Below are positions 46,020 to 57,224 of a DNA stretch of 64,000 nucleotides, piece by piece (position 1 is the stretch's first letter; every line of letters begins with the position of its first letter). The notes beneath the pieces are model-generated. The model was given only the letters and a program-made list of their open reading frames with translations, had not been told where the DNA came from and ran no database searches. The position numbers were made by a program, and so were the translations under genes. The DNA comes from Mytilus californianus (taxonomy: Eukaryota > Mollusca > Bivalvia > Mytilida > Mytilidae), in NCBI RefSeq assembly GCF_021869535.1, contig NW_026262593.1, positions 69,528,322 to 69,592,321 of the forward strand, given 5' to 3'.

Positions 46020-46390
46020 CTATGATGTGAAAATGAAAAAGTTCATTTTAAGCAAGATGTATTGCATCATTCTTAATAAAAACTTTCATCATATACATTA
46101 CATCCAAAATGGTTCTGTTTATTTTTATTTTTTAACAAATGTAGATTTAGAAATTTTGTGTGGATTTGTTTCTGAGGATTATGATTCCAAAAATGCAAGA
46201 TTATTATATCCAAAAATATTGCATACAAACTATGTATTCAGAGTTTAAAATGTCAGTTTTAATTAATGGCAAGTCATTTACAGCAATAAATATAAAAAAA
46301 AGAGGAATTTACATGATAAAATAGTATATACCGTGGTACAATGTATAAATATCTAAAAAATTAAGACAATGATCTAAGACTTTCTCATAC

Positions 46391-46514
46391 CTTAAAGAGA
46401 GTTTCTGTAAAGCTCCAAGTACCATTTCTCTTGTGACTGATTCTTTTTCTTCACCTCGTAAATTATCTAACAAAGTTTTGAATAAATCTTGGTTCTGGGC
46501 AAGATAGGTTCTAC
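46391..46514 (-). CDS. ARMC9: ARMC9 exon, armadillo region
   Basis: Acceptor CAATGATTTAG before 46514, donor TTTAAG|GTATGA at 46390. Phase 1 in, phase 2 out. Encodes GRTYLAQNQDLFKTLLDNLR, then TREMVLGALQKLSLR, aligned in order with the vertebrate protein. Confidence 0.95.
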
Positions 46515-46916
46515 CTAAATCATTGAAAAGAAAAATACAGATTCAAACCATAACCTTCTTCAAAACATACTAGCTGGTGATTAATATTCAAGATTTTTCA
46601 ATGGAAAAAAAATCCCTCATGAACAATAAATGTCAGTAAAATAGATTTTTGAATTTACAGAATTGGAGTTCCCTTATGTGTCTATATAAACTGATTACAC
46701 TTTTTGAATATATAATTAAAATAAAATGCTTCGCTGGGCGCAGCTTGATACGACCGCAGAGGTCGCACCCTGAACAGTTGGGGCAAGTATGGACACAACA
46801 TTCAAGCTTGATACAGCTCTGAATTTGGATTGTGATTAAATATTTGACACAGCATAGGTTTCTGACACAGAAAGAATGTGGTCTAAGAACTTCAATTTTT
46901 TTAATTTACCTATTAT

Positions 46917-48690
46917 GGTCCAATGTCCAAAATCAAAATACATGGTTAGATTCAGCATATCAAAGAACCCCATATATTCAATTTTTGTTGAAATCAAACA
47001 AAGTTTAATTTTGGACCCCAACTTGGACAAACTTGAAAACTGGTCCCATAATCAAAAATCTAAACACATGTTTAGATTCAGCATATCAAAGTACCCCAAG
47101 AATTCAATTTTTGTTAAAATCAAACTAAGTTTAATTTTGGACCCTTTGGACCTTAATGTAGACCAATTTAAAAAACGGGACCCAAAATTAAAAATCTAAA
47201 AACACGGTTAGATTTGGCATATCAAAGAACCCCAATAATTCAATTTTTGATGAAATCAAACAAAGTTTAATTTTGGACCCTTTTGACCTCAATATGAACC
47301 AATTTGATAGCGGGCCCACAAATAAAAAATCTAAATACATGGTAAGATTCAGCATATCAAAGAACCCCATATATTCAATTTTTGTTGAAATCAAACAAAG
47401 TTTAATTTTGGACCCCAATTTGGACCAACTTGAAAACTGGGCCAAAAATCTAAAATCTAAATACATGTTTAGATTCAGCATATCAAAGAACCCCATATAT
47501 TCAATTTTTGTTGAAATCAAACAAAGTTTAATTTTGGACCCCAACTTGGACCAACTTGAAAACTGGGCCCATAATCAAAAATCTAAACACATGTTTAGAT
47601 TCAGCATATCAAAGAACCCCAAAAATTCAATTTTTGTTAAAATCAAACTAAGTTTAATTTTGAACCCTTTGGACCTTAATGTAGACCAATTTAAAAAACG
47701 GGACCCAAAATTAAAAATCTAAATACACGGTTAGATTTGGCATATCAAAGAACCCCAATAATTAAATTTTTGATGAAATCAAACAAAGTTTAATTTTGGA
47801 CCCTTTTGACCTCAATATGAACCAATTTGATAGCGGGCCCACAAATAAAAAATCTAAATACATGGTAAGATTCAGCATATCAAAGAACCCCATATATTCA
47901 ATTTTTGTTGAAATCAGACAAAGTTTAATTTTGGACCCCAGTTTGGACCAACTTGAAAACTGGGCCAAAAATCTAAAATCTAAATACATGTTTAGATTCA
48001 GCATATCAAAGAACCCCATATATTCAATTTTTGTTGAAATCAAACAAAGTTTTATCTTGAACCAACTTGAAAACTGGGCCCATTATCAAAAATCTAAACA
48101 CATGTTTAGATTCAGCATATCAAAGAACCCCAAGAATTCAATTTTTGTTAAAATCAAACTAAGTTTAATTTTGGACCCTTTGGACCTTAATGTAGACCAA
48201 TTTAAATAACAGGACCCAAAATTAAAAATCTAAATACACGGTTAGATTTGGCATATCAAAGAACCCCAATAATTCAATTTTTGATGAAATCAAACAAAGT
48301 TTAATTTTGGACCCTTTTGACCTCAATATGAACCAATTTGATAGCGGGGTCCACAAATAAAAAATCTAAATACATGGTTAGATTCAGCATATCAAAGAAC
48401 CCCATATATTCAATTTTTGTTGAAATCAAACAAAGTTTAATTTTGGACCCCAATTTGGACCAACTTGAAAACTGGGCCAAAAATCAAAAATCTAAATACA
48501 TGTTTAGATTCAGCATATCAAAGAACCCCATATATTCAATTTTTGTTAAAATCAAACAAAGTTTAACTTTGGACCCTTTGGACCTTAATGTAGACCAATT
48601 TGAAAACTGGACCCTTTGGACCTTAATGTAGACCAATTTGAAAACTGGATCCAAAATTAAAAATCTAAATACATGGTTAGATTCGGCATA
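46917..48690. repeat. 126-bp tandem array with a ~523-bp higher-order period
   Basis: About 14 units of about 126 bp share TTAGATTCAGCATATCAAAG, ACCCCATATATTCAATTTTTG and TTTAATTTTGGACCC. The landmark GACCTCAATATGAACCAATT recurs at about 47284, 47808 and 48328, giving a four-unit higher-order repeat. The unit is 42 codons long, so open frames of 93-149 residues appear on both strands. They encode only the repeat and are not proteins I can support. Confidence 0.93.
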
Positions 48691-49064
48691 ACAAATTAAT
48701 AAATGTGGTCAAAGATTTTACAAATCTAATGCGCCATACTGTGCAATTAAAGATGACTTCTTGAAATTTTTCAATATTTGAAATTTGAAAAAAAAATAAT
48801 ATTTGAAGAATAATTCTTTTTAATTTCTGAAATCTGAAATGAGAAAAAATTGACCCCCCACAATTTCCTTTTACCCCCCCCCTTTTTTCCCCGAAACCAT
48901 AATTACCCATTTAAATTTACCATAGTGCTAACTTAATCTATTTTATAATAGAATTTAAAATATAGTGTCAAATCTTTCATATGGATTTTTTTGTAAAAAA
49001 AAAAGATGCAACATTTGCAGATATTTTTACTGGTCTTCCTTTATAAATATGCATTTCTTTAAAC

Positions 49065-49247
49065 ATAATTTAAAAGCAGTGTAAGGGAAGTAACCAAAAC
49101 GTTGTATTTGGATTACCTCCCTTACACTGTTTTAAATCATCTTAATTGTTCATTAACCATTACTTTATACATAATTTAAAAGCAGTGTAAGGGAGATAAT
49201 TTCAATGATGTATTTGATTTATCTCCCTTACACTGCTTTAAATTATG
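49065..49247. repeat. Two tandem near-perfect palindromes
   Basis: Hairpin 1 spans 49065-49140 and hairpin 2 spans 49170-49247. Each has 26-30-bp arms built on AATTTAAAAGCAGTGTAAGG and its complement CCTTACACTG(C/T)TTTAAATT, with a loop of about 15-20 nt. As RNA they would fold into pre-miRNA-sized stems; as DNA they could be tiny fold-back elements. Confidence 0.85.
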
Positions 49248-49947
49248 TTTTGTACTAAAGTATTTGTCCATTAACCAGGACAACCTTGTTTTTCCCCCTT
49301 TTTTGCCCCTAATTCTTAAACGGTTTGAGCTATAACCCCCCAAAGCAAATCCTAACCATCCCTTTGTGGTATGGAAACTTGTAGTATAATTTCAGAGAGA
49401 TCCATACACCGTTCCACAGTTATTGTCTGGAAACTAGAAAATGCTTATTTTTGGCCCCTTTTTGGCCCCTAATTCCTTAACTGTTGGTACCATAACCCCC
49501 AAAATCAATCCCCACCTTCCTTTTGTTGTATTGAACCTTATGGTAAAATTTCATAGAGATCCATTCACTTAAACTAAAGTTAGAGTGCGAAAACTAATGC
49601 GTATTCGGACGACGACGCCGGACGACGACGCCTGACGACGATGACGACGCCGGACGACGATGACGACGACGACGACGACGACGACACCAACGTCATACCA
49701 ATATACGACCACAAAATTTTTTTTGCGGTCGTATAATGACAATACTAATCCAACAAGCCTAGTATCGCCAACTTTGATTGGATAAGGTCTGCCATCAATT
49801 CCATGGTTGATGGTTGTAGTCATTAGCAACAATAGCAGTCAACTTTTACTGTATATTTGAACATTTTGAGAGTATAAAATTAGAAAAGGAATAACAGTAT
49901 CATTATTCCTCAATTAGTTGTTTACAATAGATGACAGAAAACATTAC

Positions 49948-50038
49948 CTGCACAAAGAGAAGCAAAAGCATTAAATAATCTGGCAGCTCCTTCTTTTACA
50001 AGTTCATCACTAGATGTCAATAAGGCAAGCACTGCATC
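49948..50038 (-). CDS. ARMC9: ARMC9 exon
   Basis: Acceptor GTTATTTTTAAAG before 50038, donor GCAG|GTAATG at 49947. Phase 0 in, phase 1 out. Encodes DAVLALLTSSDELVKEGAAR, then LFNAFASLCA, matching the vertebrate ARMC9 order. A DIRS retrotransposon begins only 85 bp upstream of this acceptor. Confidence 0.95.
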
Positions 50039-50153
50039 CTTTAAAAATAACATGTATTTCATTATATAACATAATAAGTTGTACAGAAAGCAAAATGTCA
50101 AAACTTATTCACAAAAGTAGTCATTATATATCATAATCCTGGGCTTGCTCAGG

Positions 50154-50274
50154 TTAATAAGTGAACCTTTACTTTATGTCAAGGCCGCACGCCTTTTTTC
50201 ACAGCTGAGTGATTTTTTGTCTGACCACTACTACATAAGCCCGTGCAGAGACGTGACCAGCCTCTTTTTTAAAA
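50154..50274. repeat. DIRS left inverted terminal repeat
   Basis: From GTTAATAAGTGAACC to GAGACGTGACCAGCCTC plus a T/A run. Its complement occurs at 55520-55640. It contains CACAGCTGAGTGATTTTTTG and CACTACTACATAAGCCCGTG. Confidence 0.95.
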
Positions 50275-50365
50275 GGCCGCACATGGTTAAGTCGACTCGA
50301 TTAAACACGAAATAAAAGTTTTACAACAGACTCTGTTGTAAAATAATTTATCCGAATCGGAAATA

Positions 50366-51783
50366 TTGAAAATAAATTTCAAAACTTGGCAGAATCTGTC
50401 AGCTGTTTATACAGAAATTATGTCGCGCTGTACATCGCGTTTAAGCGACAGTGACAGTAATGACAATGACAATGAAATACTAAAATTATTTGCGTCAGAC
50501 GAAGAAGTTGATGCTTCATTTTCTGGTTTTTCTCAAGTTGAGAACATTAATGACCCTGAGTTGGATAACCTGGAAGCACAAATATTAATTGCCGAGGACA
50601 TCCGAATGGCAAAAACACAAAAACAACAACAGACTAAAAATTGAGTAATGAAAGGTAAGAAGAGTACAAGCTCTACAAAAGGCAAGGCTTTAGCAAGCAA
50701 GCAAAAAACACCTAAAAGGCAGGTGACTGAGATGGACAACGAGTTGCCATCAGGGAGAGGAATAACAGTAAGTCCGATTAAAAAACGTGGTAAAGTTACG
50801 AAGGTTACGTCTACGAAACCTCGCACAACCACAGGCACAGTAAAGAAAAATACTGCAAAGAATCAGCTTGACCAGTCAGAGTTACTTAAAACTCTATTTA
50901 AAGGTTTGTCGGATACTCTGGTATCCACATTGAGTCAGAATAATGAAAAGTCACAAAGACCAAGTAGTAATATTGACATGGAATTTTGTGAGAATGAGTC
51001 TGTAGCCGACGAGCAGGCGATTGACACCAATTACAATATTTTTTATGATGAAGAGAATGAACCTCAAGTTGTTGCATCAGATGATGAATTTGATTATGAA
51101 CTACCTAAGATTTTTGAAGATGATGAAAAATACGATGAAGAGGTAAGCCAATCATTGGCTAAAGTATTTGACAATATTTGTAAAAAGAAATCTGATGTGT
51201 CAGTAATGACGAGAGAGATGAAGATACCTGTAAATTGTAAAAGTCTGGTAGCACCCCCAGTTAATGCTGAGATATGGCAATTCCTTGAAAGAAAAGCTAA
51301 AACTGCTGATTTGAATCAGCAAACTATACAAAAATCGCTGGGTTGTTGTATGGTACCATTGATAAGAGTGGCTGAAATTCTGAAATCCAAAACTCCAGAT
51401 GTAAAACTAATGAGAGAAAACATTTCTAAAGCTTTGGCAATTTTAAGCAATACTCACTTTGAGCTATCAATTAAAAGACGGATGTCTTTAAAGCCACACA
51501 TAGACAAGAAATACCACCAACTTTGCAATCGCAATGAAGATGTAGGTTCTAGCCTTTTTGGAGATGAAGTTGGCAAGTGATTGAAAGATATCAATGAAAT
51601 TAACAAAATAAACAAGAACATTACTAGTAGCTATAGTAGAAATTCAAATTACAGAGGAAGTTTCAGGGGAAGAAGCCGTTTTTTTAGGCAGAAGGGGCTA
51701 TCAGCCAAGACAAAGTTATCAGAACCCACGGGGTCAATTGAGAGGAAACAGACCCAACACCTTCAATCAGAAAAGAAGATTTT
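50366..51783 (+). pseudogene. DIRS gag-like ORF1, broken
   Basis: One frame runs from ATG 50366 with two in-frame TGA stops (50642-50644 and 51578-51580). Near a seven-T run at about 51680 a one-base shift moves the natural reading into another frame, which ends in TAA at about 51783 after an Arg/Gly/Gln/Asn-rich basic tail typical of DIRS gag. The middle is acidic, then helical (IRVAEILKSKTPDVKLM), then basic with RGSFRGRSRFFRQ. It encodes the presumed nucleic-acid-binding structural protein. The second stop could come from CpG decay of CGA; this is inference. Confidence 0.8.
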
Positions 51784-53873
51784 AAAGGTGAGAAATAAAA
51801 GTATAAATATTAAAACAAAGTCGGGTAAACTGAAAAATTTTATTTCAAATTGGAAATATTTAACCAAAGACAATTGGATTATTTCTGCAATTAAGGGATA
51901 TAAGATAGAATTTGATAGAAAGCCAATTCAGGAAAAAATTCCATTTCCTATAAAATTTAACAATAAGGAAAAGGCCCTTATTGACAAAGAAATAGTTGAT
52001 ATGCTTGAGAAAGGTGCTATCAAAGAATCTTTTGATGAATCAGAACAGTTTATTTCAAATATATTTCTAGTAAAAATATTTCAAATATATTTCTAGTAAA
52101 AAAGAAAAATGGAAAATTTAGGCCAGCCATTAATTTGAAACCATTGAATCAATTTATTAGCTATCACCATTTTAAACAAGAAACGCTAGATTTGATTTTA
52201 AAAGGAATTTCTAAAAATAGCTTTTTTACATCTTTGGATTTGACAGATGCATATTTTTCCATTTCAATCTATGAATCAGACAGAAAATATTTAAAATTCA
52301 TATGGAATGAAAAATTATATGAATTTCAATGTCTACCATTCGGTATTGCTTCTGCTCCAAGAGTATTTACAAAAATACTGAAAGTAATATTTTCACATAT
52401 TCGGAGCATGGGTATTGATTCATATTTTTACATTGATGATTCCCTGTTGCAAGCAGAAAACTTTGATTTGGCAATCCAAAATACAGAAAGGGTTAAAACT
52501 TAGAGTCAGTTGGGTTTGACATCAATATTGAAAAATCAGTTTTTATTCCAACCAATAGAATTATATTTTTGGGATATATATTATAGATTCAGTAAATTGT
52601 ATTACCATTATTATATTTAAGGTATTTTTACCAGAGGAGAAAGTACAGAAAATAATTGAACTATCAAAGAAAATGCTTAAAGCTCACAAAGTATCAATTA
52701 GAAGTCTAGCACAATTAACAGGACTTTATTCATCTGCACATTATGCAGTACAATATGCTCACTTGTTTCATAGATATTTAGATTTAGACAAAACACGAGC
52801 TTTACATACATCAAATAATAATTTCAATTCATTTTTGAATATCTCAGTAGAAGGCAAATCTGAAATAGTTTGGTGGTTAGAAAATGTTAAAACAGTTAAT
52901 GGGAGACCTATTAGAAATGATTCCCCAAGTTATTATTTACATACAGATGCCTCCCTCAATGGTTGGGGAGCTGTTTTTCATGGAAAGCAAACTCAAGGTC
53001 ATTGGAGTTTGGAAGAGCAGTGTTTACACATTAATATTTTAGAATTAAAAGCTATCTATTTTAGCATAATATCACTTTGATGTCACGCAGAAAGAACACA
53101 TATTTGTGTAAAATCAGATAGTTCCACTGCTGTAAACTATATAAATAATCAAGGAGGATCAGTTTTACCTTTATTAGAAATAACAAAACAAATATGGTAT
53201 TGGTGTATAAAAAACAAAGTTTTACTATCTGCTGTTCATATTCCAGGGAAAGAAAATATTATACCAGATAATTTATCAAGAAACTTTAATGACACTTCAG
53301 AGTGGAAACTCAATGAATCAGTTTTTAATGAAGTAACCAAACATTTTTTCATACCAGATACAGATTTGTTTGCCTCAAGGCTAAATAAACAATTGAATAA
53401 TTTTGTAAGCTGGTTTCCAGATCCTGATGCTTATGCAACTGATGCTTTTTCATTTTCATGGCATAAATTATATCCTTATATATTTCCTCCTTTCAGTCAA
53501 ATCAGCAGAGTACTTCAAAAGATAGAAGACGATCAGGTAAGCAGGTTTAATCGTCCCTGTATGGACAACTCAGTTATGGTATCCAAAGTTATTGAAAGCA
53601 TTAACAGATTTTCCTGTAAAATTGCCTCAGTTGTCAAACTTGCTAACTCTAGCACACAACAATCAAAGTCATACAATGAACACAAGAAAAATGTTTCTTA
53701 TCGCCTGTCTTGTTTCAGGAAACATCTCCTTAATCAAGGTTTTTCAGACAAAACTACAAAAATCTTTCTTAAATCTTGGAGAAAGTCAACCAATGTTCAG
53801 TATGAATACTCTTGGAGAAGCTGGGTTTTGTGGTGTAATTCAAGACAAACTAGTCCCACTTCTCCATCTGTAA
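51784..53873 (+). pseudogene. DIRS RT-RNase H ORF2, broken
   Basis: Reverse-transcriptase motifs appear in order: VDMLEKGAI, FTSLDLTDAYFSI, LPFGIASAPRVF and the catalytic YIDD (in YFYIDDSLLQ, about 52432). RNase H follows with HTDASLNGWGAVF and NILELKA, then VKSDSSTAVNYINNQGG. Damage is clear: a 26-bp tandem duplication at 52052-52103 shifts the frame in the first RT motif; a shift follows TAG near 52501; the 52560-52650 stretch is scrambled; TGA stands at 53078; another shift near 53535 moves the C-terminal tail (VPVWTTQLWYPKLLKAL) into a second frame ending at 53873. Confidence 0.88.
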
Positions 53874-54669
53874 AGTTACTCTTAGATTATCTGTCCATTT
53901 TATTTCAAAAAGGACGATCTTATAGCTGTATAAATAGTCAATCACCAATATGTCAGACACTGACTTTATTGGGTAACTTATCTTTTGAAATAACAGTTAT
54001 ATTCAAAGATTTTTGAAGGGTGTGTTTAATCTAAGACCACCAAGACCAAGATATTTGTTTACTTGGGATGTTGGCAAAGTATTGAGCTATTTAGAATCTC
54101 TGTACCCGTTACAGGATTTGGATTTAAAAATGTTAACTCTAAAATGTGTTGCTTTAATTGCTCTAGCATCTGCTCAAAGATCACAAACACTTGCAAGTCT
54201 TAATTTAAACTCTGTTCTCAGTACAGGCACATCATTTATTTTTCGTGTCACAACTTTATTAAAGACGACACGACCAAAAAACATAGGACAAGATGTTATT
54301 ATTCCTGTCTTTCAGAAAAAAGAAATTTGTCCTGTTGAAACTTTAAAACATTATATTCACCGAACTAAAGACTTGAGAAAAAGTAGTAAATTGTTCATTT
54401 CATTCAGAACTTTAAAAGCTGTAACAAGCTGTTCAATTGCCAGATGGTTAAAATTGGTACTGTCTAATGCAGGCATAAATGTGTTGAAATTTAAAGCTCA
54501 TTCATACAGATCTGCCTCCTCTTCTGCAGCTAAAAGAGCAGGTATATCATTAAATGATATCCTGAAAACAGCTCAGACCTTCAAAAAGTTTTACTGTAAG
54601 GATATCAAGGTAGACAATACAAATTCAAATTATGTTCATTCAGTATTTAATCATACTTTTACAGCCTGA
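53560..54669 (+). pseudogene. DIRS tyrosine recombinase ORF3, one frameshift
   Basis: The N-terminal core-binding part is in the frame ending at 54016 (with SYRLSCFRKHLLNQGFSD and YEYSWRSWVLWC). A frameshift close to 54000 moves the catalytic half to 54013-54669. Counting from 54013, the conserved residues are Arg56 (in SAQRSQTL), His163 and Arg166 (in KAHSYRSAS) and nucleophile Tyr194 (in KKFYCK), so the catalytic signature is complete. The 5' part overlaps the RT-RNase H tail in a different frame, the usual DIRS arrangement. The enzyme would integrate circular DNA without target duplication. Confidence 0.9.
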
Positions 54670-55307
54670 TCACGTTGATGCTGACAGTGACTTAGAGATA
54701 CAGTTCCAGGGTTTTTTCTGCATCAGGAGATGTACTGTCTGAGGAACTAACAGATTGGAGATGGAGGAACCATTATTTCAGATGTTGATTCTTAATAGTG
54801 AAGGAGTAGTGACTGGACTTTTGCGATGTTATTTATATATCGTGTTGCGTGTATGGACATACTAAAGATTTATGAACTAGTGATGGACATCAAATAATAT
54901 TTGTTTTCCAATTATATTGTGTTTACATGTGATGCATATTAATACACAACAAGATTAAAAGAATTAATCATATATTTTAATTTTTCTGCATTGCTACAAG
55001 AATTTTTAGGTGAAAGATTTGCTTTATACTGGGTCTAATTAGACTTAATTTTGGTATTTGATAAAATTGCAAAGTATGTGGAATAAAGACTGGAGAGCAA
55101 AGACTTGTTCGTCTTAAAACAAAACTTGTCAAAACGATTTGACTGATTTTCAAATCAGTTTTGTGTTGGATATTTATATTTGGTGAATTTCTTTGTTTAT
55201 ATCTCTGTTCAAGTTTTTACTGGTAATGTACATGAGATCAGTTGGTTATTAATTTCCATTTATTTCTTATTATATTTTGGAAGTTGCATTTATTGGAGCT
55301 ACAAAGA
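54670..55307. other. DIRS 3' non-coding region
   Basis: AT-rich stretch between the recombinase stop and the internal complementary region, with no further open frame of note. Confidence 0.7.
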
Positions 55308-55430
55308 GTTCACTTATTAACCTGAGCAAGACCAGGATTATGATATATAATGTTACCTTATCCAAGCATCATTTGTGATGTGAAGGATAAGGTGCATTAT
55401 ATGAAGAAGCCTAAGGGCTTCGAGGGTTAA
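55308..55430. repeat. DIRS internal complementary region
   Basis: 55308-55352 is the complement of the left end (50123-50167) and 55349-55430 the complement of the right end (55636-55716), joined through a shared CAT/ATG of 3-4 bp. It therefore copies the junction of a circularised element, the template role proposed for DIRS replication. One mismatch is seen in each half. Confidence 0.93.
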
Positions 55431-55519
55431 TATGTACCCTCCCAAATTATATATTCAGTAATACGCCCGTCCCAAAAATAAATATTAAGACCAATAAATG
55501 CCCATAGCGGTTTGGGTTT

Positions 55520-55640
55520 TTAAAAAAGAGGCTGGTCACGTCTCTGCACGGGCTTATATAGTAGTGGTCAGACAAAAAATCACTCAGCTGTGAAAAAAAG
55601 GCGTGCGGCCTTGACATAAAGTAAAGGTTCACTTATTAAC
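55520..55640. repeat. DIRS right inverted terminal repeat
   Basis: Complement of 50154-50274. Differs by CTATAT versus CTACAT and one extra T in a poly-T run. Confidence 0.95.
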
Positions 55641-55716
55641 CCTCAAAGCCCTTAGGCTTCTTCATATAATGCACCTTATCCTTCACATCACAAATGATGC
55701 TTGGATAAGGTAACAT

Positions 55717-56128
55717 TTTGTTTTATTATGCAAAGCTACATGTGTGCAAATTTCATAACAATTTGTTGGCCACACATTCTATTTTCATTATTCTTGCTTT
55801 TGGGGTTTTGTTTTGGAGGGGGGAGGTGAAAAGTTCTTCTGCAAATATACAATTTCTCTTAAGAATTTTCAAGAAAATATTTAAAAGAGTTCAGATCATA
55901 CTTCAGTTAATAGACATAAATTAGAAACCAATTAATATTTATAAATCTACAAAGTGCATCTATAAGTATTCAAAGCCAAGCATCTGCTGTTGATCTGCTT
56001 GCATTCATCTTTGCTCTTTACAACATTTAATACATGTGTTCCACAAAAAGATATATAAAATATTTGTCTTTTTACACAGTCATTCCTGTGTCTGTCTCTG
56101 TTTAGGGTTAAAGTGTTGCAATTCCCTC
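55717..56128. other. ARMC9 intron remainder, no feature seen
   Basis: Sequence between the DIRS right end and a minisatellite. No exon recognised. Confidence 0.5.
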
Positions 56129-56632
56129 TCACCTTCATACCTACCCTGTGTGTCCCAGCCACAGAACAGCCTCAAACCTTAATACCTACCCTGTGTGTCT
56201 CAGCCACATAACAGCCTAACTCCTATGTGGTGTATCCCAGCCACCGAACAGCCTAATACCCTAATACCTATCCTGTGTGTCCCAACCACAGAACAGCCTC
56301 AAACCTTAATACCTACCCTGTGTGTCTCAACCACAGAACAGCCTCAAACCTTAATACCTACCCTGTGTGTCCCAACCACAGAACAGCCTCAAACCTTAAT
56401 ACCTACCCTGTGTGTCTCAACCACAGAACAGCCTCAAACCTTAATACCTATCCTGTGTGTCCCAACCACAAAACAGCCCAATACCTACCCTGTGTGTCCA
56501 GTCACAGAACAACCCAATACCTACCCTGTGTGTCCCAGCCAAGAACACCTTAATACCTACCCTGTGTGTCCCAGCCAAGAACACCTTAATACCTACCCTG
56601 TGTGTCCCAGCCACAGAACAGCCTAACAAATC
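56129..56632. repeat. 33-46-bp minisatellite (TACCTACCCTGTGTGTC)
   Basis: About twelve units contain TACCTACCCTGTGTGTC(C/T)CA and GAACAGCCT or AAGAACACC, in long (46-bp) and short (33-bp) forms. Plus-strand open frames of up to 143 residues are translations of the repeat. It lies in the ARMC9 intron beside the DIRS element. Confidence 0.93.
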
Positions 56633-56943
56633 ATTATCTCTGTAAGTAGTCATAGAAGAGTCTCTCTGTTGTGGATTTGACTGTGTTAACCTCTACAAAA
56701 AAGTACTTCGAAAATAAGAATGCATTCAAGAAATTTATTCTTACAAAATTGCTGTTTCTGGTAAAAAAAAATCATCAGTTTTAACCAAACATATCTAGCT
56801 GGTGATTATTTTCTATGCAATTGACCTAAAGGTTACTTGTAAGACTATGCAGATAACCAGATTGTTAAACAGTAGATGAATAGCAAATGGTTTTGTGCAG
56901 GAGAAAATAATGCAATTTACCAAATTATGTTATCAATAATTAC

Positions 56944-57039
56944 CAATATGTGATCAAGTGGAGTTGACTGTATTGGCATAGTAAAATATGCTGCTACAAG
57001 AAGCAATGGAGTCATGTGAATGGTAATGTATTTTTTCCT
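56944..57039 (-). CDS. ARMC9: ARMC9 exon
   Basis: Acceptor ACAAAATAG before 57039, donor ATATTG|GTAATT at 56943. 32 codons, phase 0 both ends. Encodes MTPLLLVAAYFTMPIQST flanked by basic and acidic residues. Position and the VAAY motif match the vertebrate protein between LLLQA-RW and the LTSS segment. The acceptor has a weak pyrimidine tract, but length and phase fit exactly. Confidence 0.85.
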
Positions 57040-57224
57040 CTATTTTGTTTTATAAAAAAGTCATAATCATTTAAAGATCTTATTTTAATCTAGCACAATG
57101 TATTACTATTACTGTACTAAGAAATTTTAATTCACCTATCTATACAAAATATCACGAAATGGAGTTCCAATATAGCTCATTTAATCATTTGATAAATATC
57201 AAAACAGAAAACCACAAAAATGTA

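Larger units (their letters stand above)
46725..49734 (+). mobile_element. Hairpin-headed tandem-core element (family v), long copy in ARMC9 intron
   Basis: Head GCTG-GGCG-CAGC (46733-46744), arm TTGATACGACCGCAGAGGTCG, a 170-bp block shared with 58402-58595, then a 126-bp array (46917-48690). Next come two tandem palindromes (49065-49247), two units of about 160 bp, a long GACGACGACGCC tract (about 49605-49686) and terminal hairpin ATACGACC...GGTCGTAT (49703-49734). A second copy at 58402-60774 shares the head and the tail but has a different core. Both are intronic and oriented opposite to ARMC9. Confidence 0.75.
50123..55716 (+). mobile_element. DIRS-type tyrosine-recombinase retrotransposon, decayed
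   Basis: A 5.6-kb element with all DIRS hallmarks. It has inverted terminal repeats of about 120 bp (50154-50274 and 55520-55640, differing by one substitution and one T). Unequal outer ends (50123-50153 and 55641-55716) are both reproduced as complements in an internal complementary region (55308-55430). It carries gag-like, RT-RNase H and tyrosine-recombinase frames. Every frame has stops or frameshifts, so this copy cannot be autonomous, although its structural ends are intact. It lies antisense in an ARMC9 intron. No target-site duplication is seen, as expected for the family. Confidence 0.95.

Noticed and set aside
46876-48631. Open frames of 93-149 residues on both strands
   Set aside because: Products of the 126-bp (42-codon) repeat. 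Openness on both strands argues against selection for protein.
56195-56653. 143-residue frame with TLCVPTTEQPQTLIP repeats
   Set aside because: Pure minisatellite translation; other frames of the same array are equally open.
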